A program made the translations under genes and the position numbers. Positions 13,079 through 15,651 of a DNA stretch of 15,651 nucleotides are shown here, piece by piece. Each line of letters opens with the position of its first letter. Positions within the stretch are counted from its first letter, which is position 1. Below the pieces are notes generated by a model. That model was not told the DNA's origin. It saw only the letters and a program-made list of their open reading frames with translations, and made no database searches. Location: the NCBI RefSeq assembly GCF_000701705.1, contig NZ_JNJP01000081.1, positions 1-15,651 of the forward strand, given 5' to 3'. The stretch is from Bilophila wadsworthia ATCC 49260 (GTDB taxonomy: Bacteria; Desulfobacterota; Desulfovibrionia; Desulfovibrionales; Desulfovibrionaceae).

Positions 13079-15574
13079 ATGAACGAAATCCAGCAACTGT
13101 GCGACGAGGCCGCAGGAACCAATAAAGTCCTGCAAGGAAACATCGCGTTCGCGGTCGGCTGCGTGCGCGCGGGTATCCACGCGGCGGACGGTTATCCCGG
13201 CACGCCAAGCACGGAGGCCATCGACAAGGGCCTGTCGCAGGCACAGGACAGGATCACAGTGGGCTGGTCCGTAAACGAAGCCGTAGCCGTCAGCGTCGGC
13301 GTGGGACACGCCATGGCCGGGCGCGACTGCGTCGTCACCATGAAAATCCCCGGCCTCTATCAGGCCTGCGACGCCTTCACCAGCGTTTCCTGCTACATGC
13401 AGCCCAAGGGAGCGCTCATCTACTACATCGCCAGCGACTTTACCCCAAGCTCCACACAGCACGTCATCGATCCCCGCTACCTCTTCAAGAGCTGCTTCGT
13501 ACCCGTGTTTGAGCCGCGTACGCATCAGGAAATGCACGAGGCGGCAGGGCTGGCGGCTGACATCTCGCGCACGCACCGCACCCCGGTCGTCATCCTCGCG
13601 GGCGGGCTCCTCTGCCACAGCGAAGGGCTGGTCAAACTCGCCGAACAGCATACGCGCCCGCTCGCCGAAGTCGGCCCGCTCGCGCTCCAGCACGCCCTGC
13701 CCGGCATGGCACGCATCTCCTACGATACCGTCATGGCGGAACGTATGCCCGGACTCGTCCGCATGGTCGAGGAATCGCCCCTCAACATCCACTATAAGGG
13801 AGCGGGACGGCGCGGGGTCATCACCTGCGGCGCGACCACCCTGCTCATGCGTGAATACAAGGAACGCTTCGATCCCGATCTCGACATCCTTTCAGTAGCC
13901 TTTACCAACCCGCTGCCGATGGAGCGCATCCGGGCATTCTGCGCGTCCATCAAGGGTGAAGTCAGCGTTATTGAGGACGGCTACCGCTTCATACAGGAAG
14001 CCTGCCTCGCGGCGGGGCTCGACGTCAGCGGCAAGGACGCCCTCAGCCCCGTGACCGAATGGACGCCCGAACGCATCGCCGCGTTCCTCGGCAGGGAAAC
14101 CAAGGCTGGGACGCCCGCGCCTTCCGTACCCCGCCCCCCCATGATCTGCGCGGGATGCCCCTACCGCCTCGCGGCCCTGCATCTCGGCAAACTGCACAAG
14201 CGCGGGGACATTGAGGCCATTTTCGGCGACATCGGCTGCAATACGCTGATCAAGGGCCTCAACGCCCTCGACGTGAACCTGTGCATGGGCGCGAGCGAGG
14301 CTATGCGTATGGGCTATGTCCTTTCGAAGCCCGAAGCCGCCGCCCGCTGCGTAAGCATCATCGGCGACGGCACCGAATGCCACAGCGGCATGGACGCCAC
14401 CCGCAATACGGTGTTCCGCCAAGTCCCCGGCCTCAAGATTGTGCTCGACAACGAATGGATCGCCATGACCGGCGGACAGCCTTCGCCGTCCTCGCCCTGC
14501 AACCTCGCCGGGCAGCCCAATGCCTTCCGGCTTGACGAGGCCCTCAAGAGCCAAGGCGCACACGTCATCACCGCCGACGCCTACGACAAGGCGGAAATCG
14601 AAGCCCGCGTGGAAGAAGGGCTCAAGCTGGCCGCCGAAGGCCTCTTCGCCATCCTGATCATTCGGGGAACATGCATCCGCAAAGTCCCGGCCTCGGCCTA
14701 CGGGCAGAAGCTCGCCGTGGACAAGGAGCTTTGCCGCAAGTGCGGACGCTGCCACATCTGCCCCGGCATCGAGGCCTCCGAAGACGGCACGCCCAGCTGG
14801 AACAACCTCTGTTCCGGCTGCGTATCCCGCACGCCCGCCTGTCTCCAGATGTGCCCGTTCAAGGCCCTTTCCGTCGCGGGCTCCAACACGGAAACGGCTC
14901 TCGAAACCGTCACGCTTCCCCATGCTCCAGAGGTCATCGACGTTCCTCCCGCCGATTCCTTCCGGCGTCCTCCCCGCCTGTCCCTCGCCATCCGCGGCGT
15001 GGGCGGGCAGGGGAACCTGTTCTTCGGCAAGGTGCTGGCGCAAGTGGCCTTCCTCGCCGGGTACGACGACCGCAACATCCTCAAAGGCGAAACCCACGGC
15101 ATGGCGCAGATGGGCGGCCCGGTGATCAGCACCTTCGGTTGTGGCGAAGTGTTCAGCCCCGCGCTCGTGCCCGGGACCGCCAACGTCCTGATTGCCATGG
15201 AAAAGGCCGAAGTGCTGCGCCCCGGCTTCCTCGATCTGCTGGAACCCGGCGGGACCGTGCTCATGGCCGATACCCGCATCCTGCCGCACGGCCTGAAGCC
15301 CGAAGCCTACCCTTCCGACGAGGCCATCGCCGCCCAGCTTGAAGGCTACCGGGTCGTGAGCGTCGACGTTTTGAGCATCGCCCTCAACCTCGGGGACCCC
15401 AAAGGGCGTTGCGCCAACGTAGCCATGCTCGGCGTGCTCAGCACCCTGCCGCCCTTCGACGTCGTGCCCGAAGCCGTCTGGCTGCAAGCCCTCAGGGGCA
15501 TCTCGCGCAAGCCGGCGCTCTGGGATCTCAACCATGCGGCTTTCATGGCCGGTCGCGGGATGCAGAAAGGTTGA
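13079..15574 (+). CDS. Indolepyruvate ferredoxin oxidoreductase, alpha and beta fused in one chain
   Basis: This 831-residue thiamine-pyrophosphate, iron-sulfur enzyme would convert an aryl- or other 2-oxo acid plus CoA to acyl-CoA, CO2 and reduced ferredoxin. The IorA part has YPGTPSTE (39-46), CAGCPYR (357-363) and a TPP site with GDG (429-431) and DNEW (457-460). Eight cysteines for two [4Fe-4S] clusters follow: C552, C555, C558, C561 and C578, C581, C588, C592. Residues from about 632 form the IorB (gamma) domain, with GVGGQG (640-645) and GETHGMAQMGG (670-680). IorA and IorB are usually separate proteins, so the fusion is notable. AAAGGA (13066-13071) supports the start. It would be the committing, energy-conserving step for the 2-oxo acid made by the neighbouring enzymes. 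No acyl-CoA synthetase or thiolase is in view. Confidence 0.93.
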   Translation: MNEIQQLCDEAAGTNKVLQGNIAFAVGCVRAGIHAADGYPGTPSTEAIDKGLSQAQDRITVGWSVNEAVAVSVGVGHAMAGRDCVVTMKIPGLYQACDAFTSVSCYMQPKGALIYYIASDFTPSSTQHVIDPRYLFKSCFVPVFEPRTHQEMHEAAGLAADISRTHRTPVVILAGGLLCHSEGLVKLAEQHTRPLAEVGPLALQHALPGMARISYDTVMAERMPGLVRMVEESPLNIHYKGAGRRGVITCGATTLLMREYKERFDPDLDILSVAFTNPLPMERIRAFCASIKGEVSVIEDGYRFIQEACLAAGLDVSGKDALSPVTEWTPERIAAFLGRETKAGTPAPSVPRPPMICAGCPYRLAALHLGKLHKRGDIEAIFGDIGCNTLIKGLNALDVNLCMGASEAMRMGYVLSKPEAAARCVSIIGDGTECHSGMDATRNTVFRQVPGLKIVLDNEWIAMTGGQPSPSSPCNLAGQPNAFRLDEALKSQGAHVITADAYDKAEIEARVEEGLKLAAEGLFAILIIRGTCIRKVPASAYGQKLAVDKELCRKCGRCHICPGIEASEDGTPSWNNLCSGCVSRTPACLQMCPFKALSVAGSNTETALETVTLPHAPEVIDVPPADSFRRPPRLSLAIRGVGGQGNLFFGKVLAQVAFLAGYDDRNILKGETHGMAQMGGPVISTFGCGEVFSPALVPGTANVLIAMEKAEVLRPGFLDLLEPGGTVLMADTRILPHGLKPEAYPSDEAIAAQLEGYRVVSVDVLSIALNLGDPKGRCANVAMLGVLSTLPPFDVVPEAVWLQALRGISRKPALWDLNHAAFMAGRGMQKG

Positions 15575-15581
15575 TCGGGAA

Positions 15582-15651
15582 GAGGAAAAATGTGGGGGAA
15601 GGGAGGGACCCTTCTGGAGAAGGGTCCCTCCCTTCCCCCACATTTTTCCTC
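15582..15651. terminator. 70-bp perfect palindrome, bidirectional terminator type
   Basis: Positions 15582-15615 are the exact reverse complement of 15618-15651, with only GG at the centre. The GC-rich stem core is flanked by AAAAA on the left and TTTTT on the right, as in a bidirectional intrinsic terminator. It starts 8 nt after the oxidoreductase stop codon. The symmetry reaches the last base of the window, so its true length is unknown. Confidence 0.8.

Noticed and set aside
4516..15574. Sulfonate (isethionate/sulfolactate type) degradation cluster
   Set aside because: No glycyl-radical enzyme, sulfite-lyase or microcompartment gene is present in the window.
13892..15643. Minus-strand frame of 583 codons opposite the oxidoreductase
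   Set aside because: It overlaps a gene whose catalytic and iron-sulfur motifs are all in the plus strand; the product is low-complexity His/Gly/Ala-rich.
1..15651. Mobile element or genomic island boundary
   Set aside because: No transposase, integrase, tRNA or attachment-site duplication was found; the dispersed repeats are short and lie in gaps without target duplications I can see.

Overview
This window looks like GC-rich chromosomal DNA from a strict or near-strict anaerobe. It carries an oxygen-sensitive indolepyruvate-type ferredoxin oxidoreductase, a flavoprotein and 2[4Fe-4S] ferredoxin pair resembling adenylylsulfate reductase (AprA/AprB), an NhaC-type exchanger and sigma-54 control. 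GC-rich perfect hairpins and a recurring intergenic element fill the gaps. This mix suggests Desulfovibrionaceae (Desulfovibrio/Bilophila-like), but that placement is inference from gene content and style, not from a marker gene.

Layout. Position 1-385 is intergenic, with one copy of a dispersed repeat and hairpins. Position 386-1780 (+) encodes a DASS/SLC13-family anion transporter. Position 2131-3915 (-) encodes a sigma-54-dependent activator (GAF-like sensor, AAA+ domain with GAFTGA, Fis-type HTH). It converges on the transporter and diverges from the main cluster. The 600-bp divergent region 3916-4515 holds the regulator's sigma-70 promoter, a 12-bp inverted repeat overlapping that promoter's -10, a near-consensus sigma-54 promoter pointing at the cluster, and a long structured leader. 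Seven plus-strand genes plus a ferredoxin follow: D-2-hydroxyacid dehydrogenase (4516-5514), NhaC-family antiporter (5526-6935), class I aminotransferase (7123-8286), AprA-like flavoprotein (8305-9984), 2[4Fe-4S] ferredoxin (10090-10317), amidohydrolase-2 family protein (10328-11347), a second D-2-hydroxyacid dehydrogenase (11710-12678), and a single-chain fused indolepyruvate ferredoxin oxidoreductase (13079-15574). A 70-bp perfect palindrome with terminator features ends the window.

How the genes may work together (inference). All the soluble enzymes can meet at a 2-oxo acid. The aminotransferase links it to an amino acid, the two dehydrogenases link it to D-2-hydroxy acids, and the oxidoreductase decarboxylates it to an acyl-CoA while reducing ferredoxin. 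The flavoprotein/ferredoxin pair could oxidise or reduce a pathway intermediate, and the amidohydrolase-like protein could decarboxylate, hydrolyse or hydrate one. The two transporters would move organic anions. The substrate cannot be read from the sequence. The regulator, its apparent binding site and the sigma-54 promoter suggest a substrate-inducible catabolic operon.

The most interesting points are the complete-looking regulatory circuit at 3932-4053, the AprAB-like pair in a non-sulfur setting, the amidohydrolase lacking the first histidine of its metal motif, and the number of perfect hairpins in the gaps, including a terminator-like one just upstream of the second dehydrogenase.
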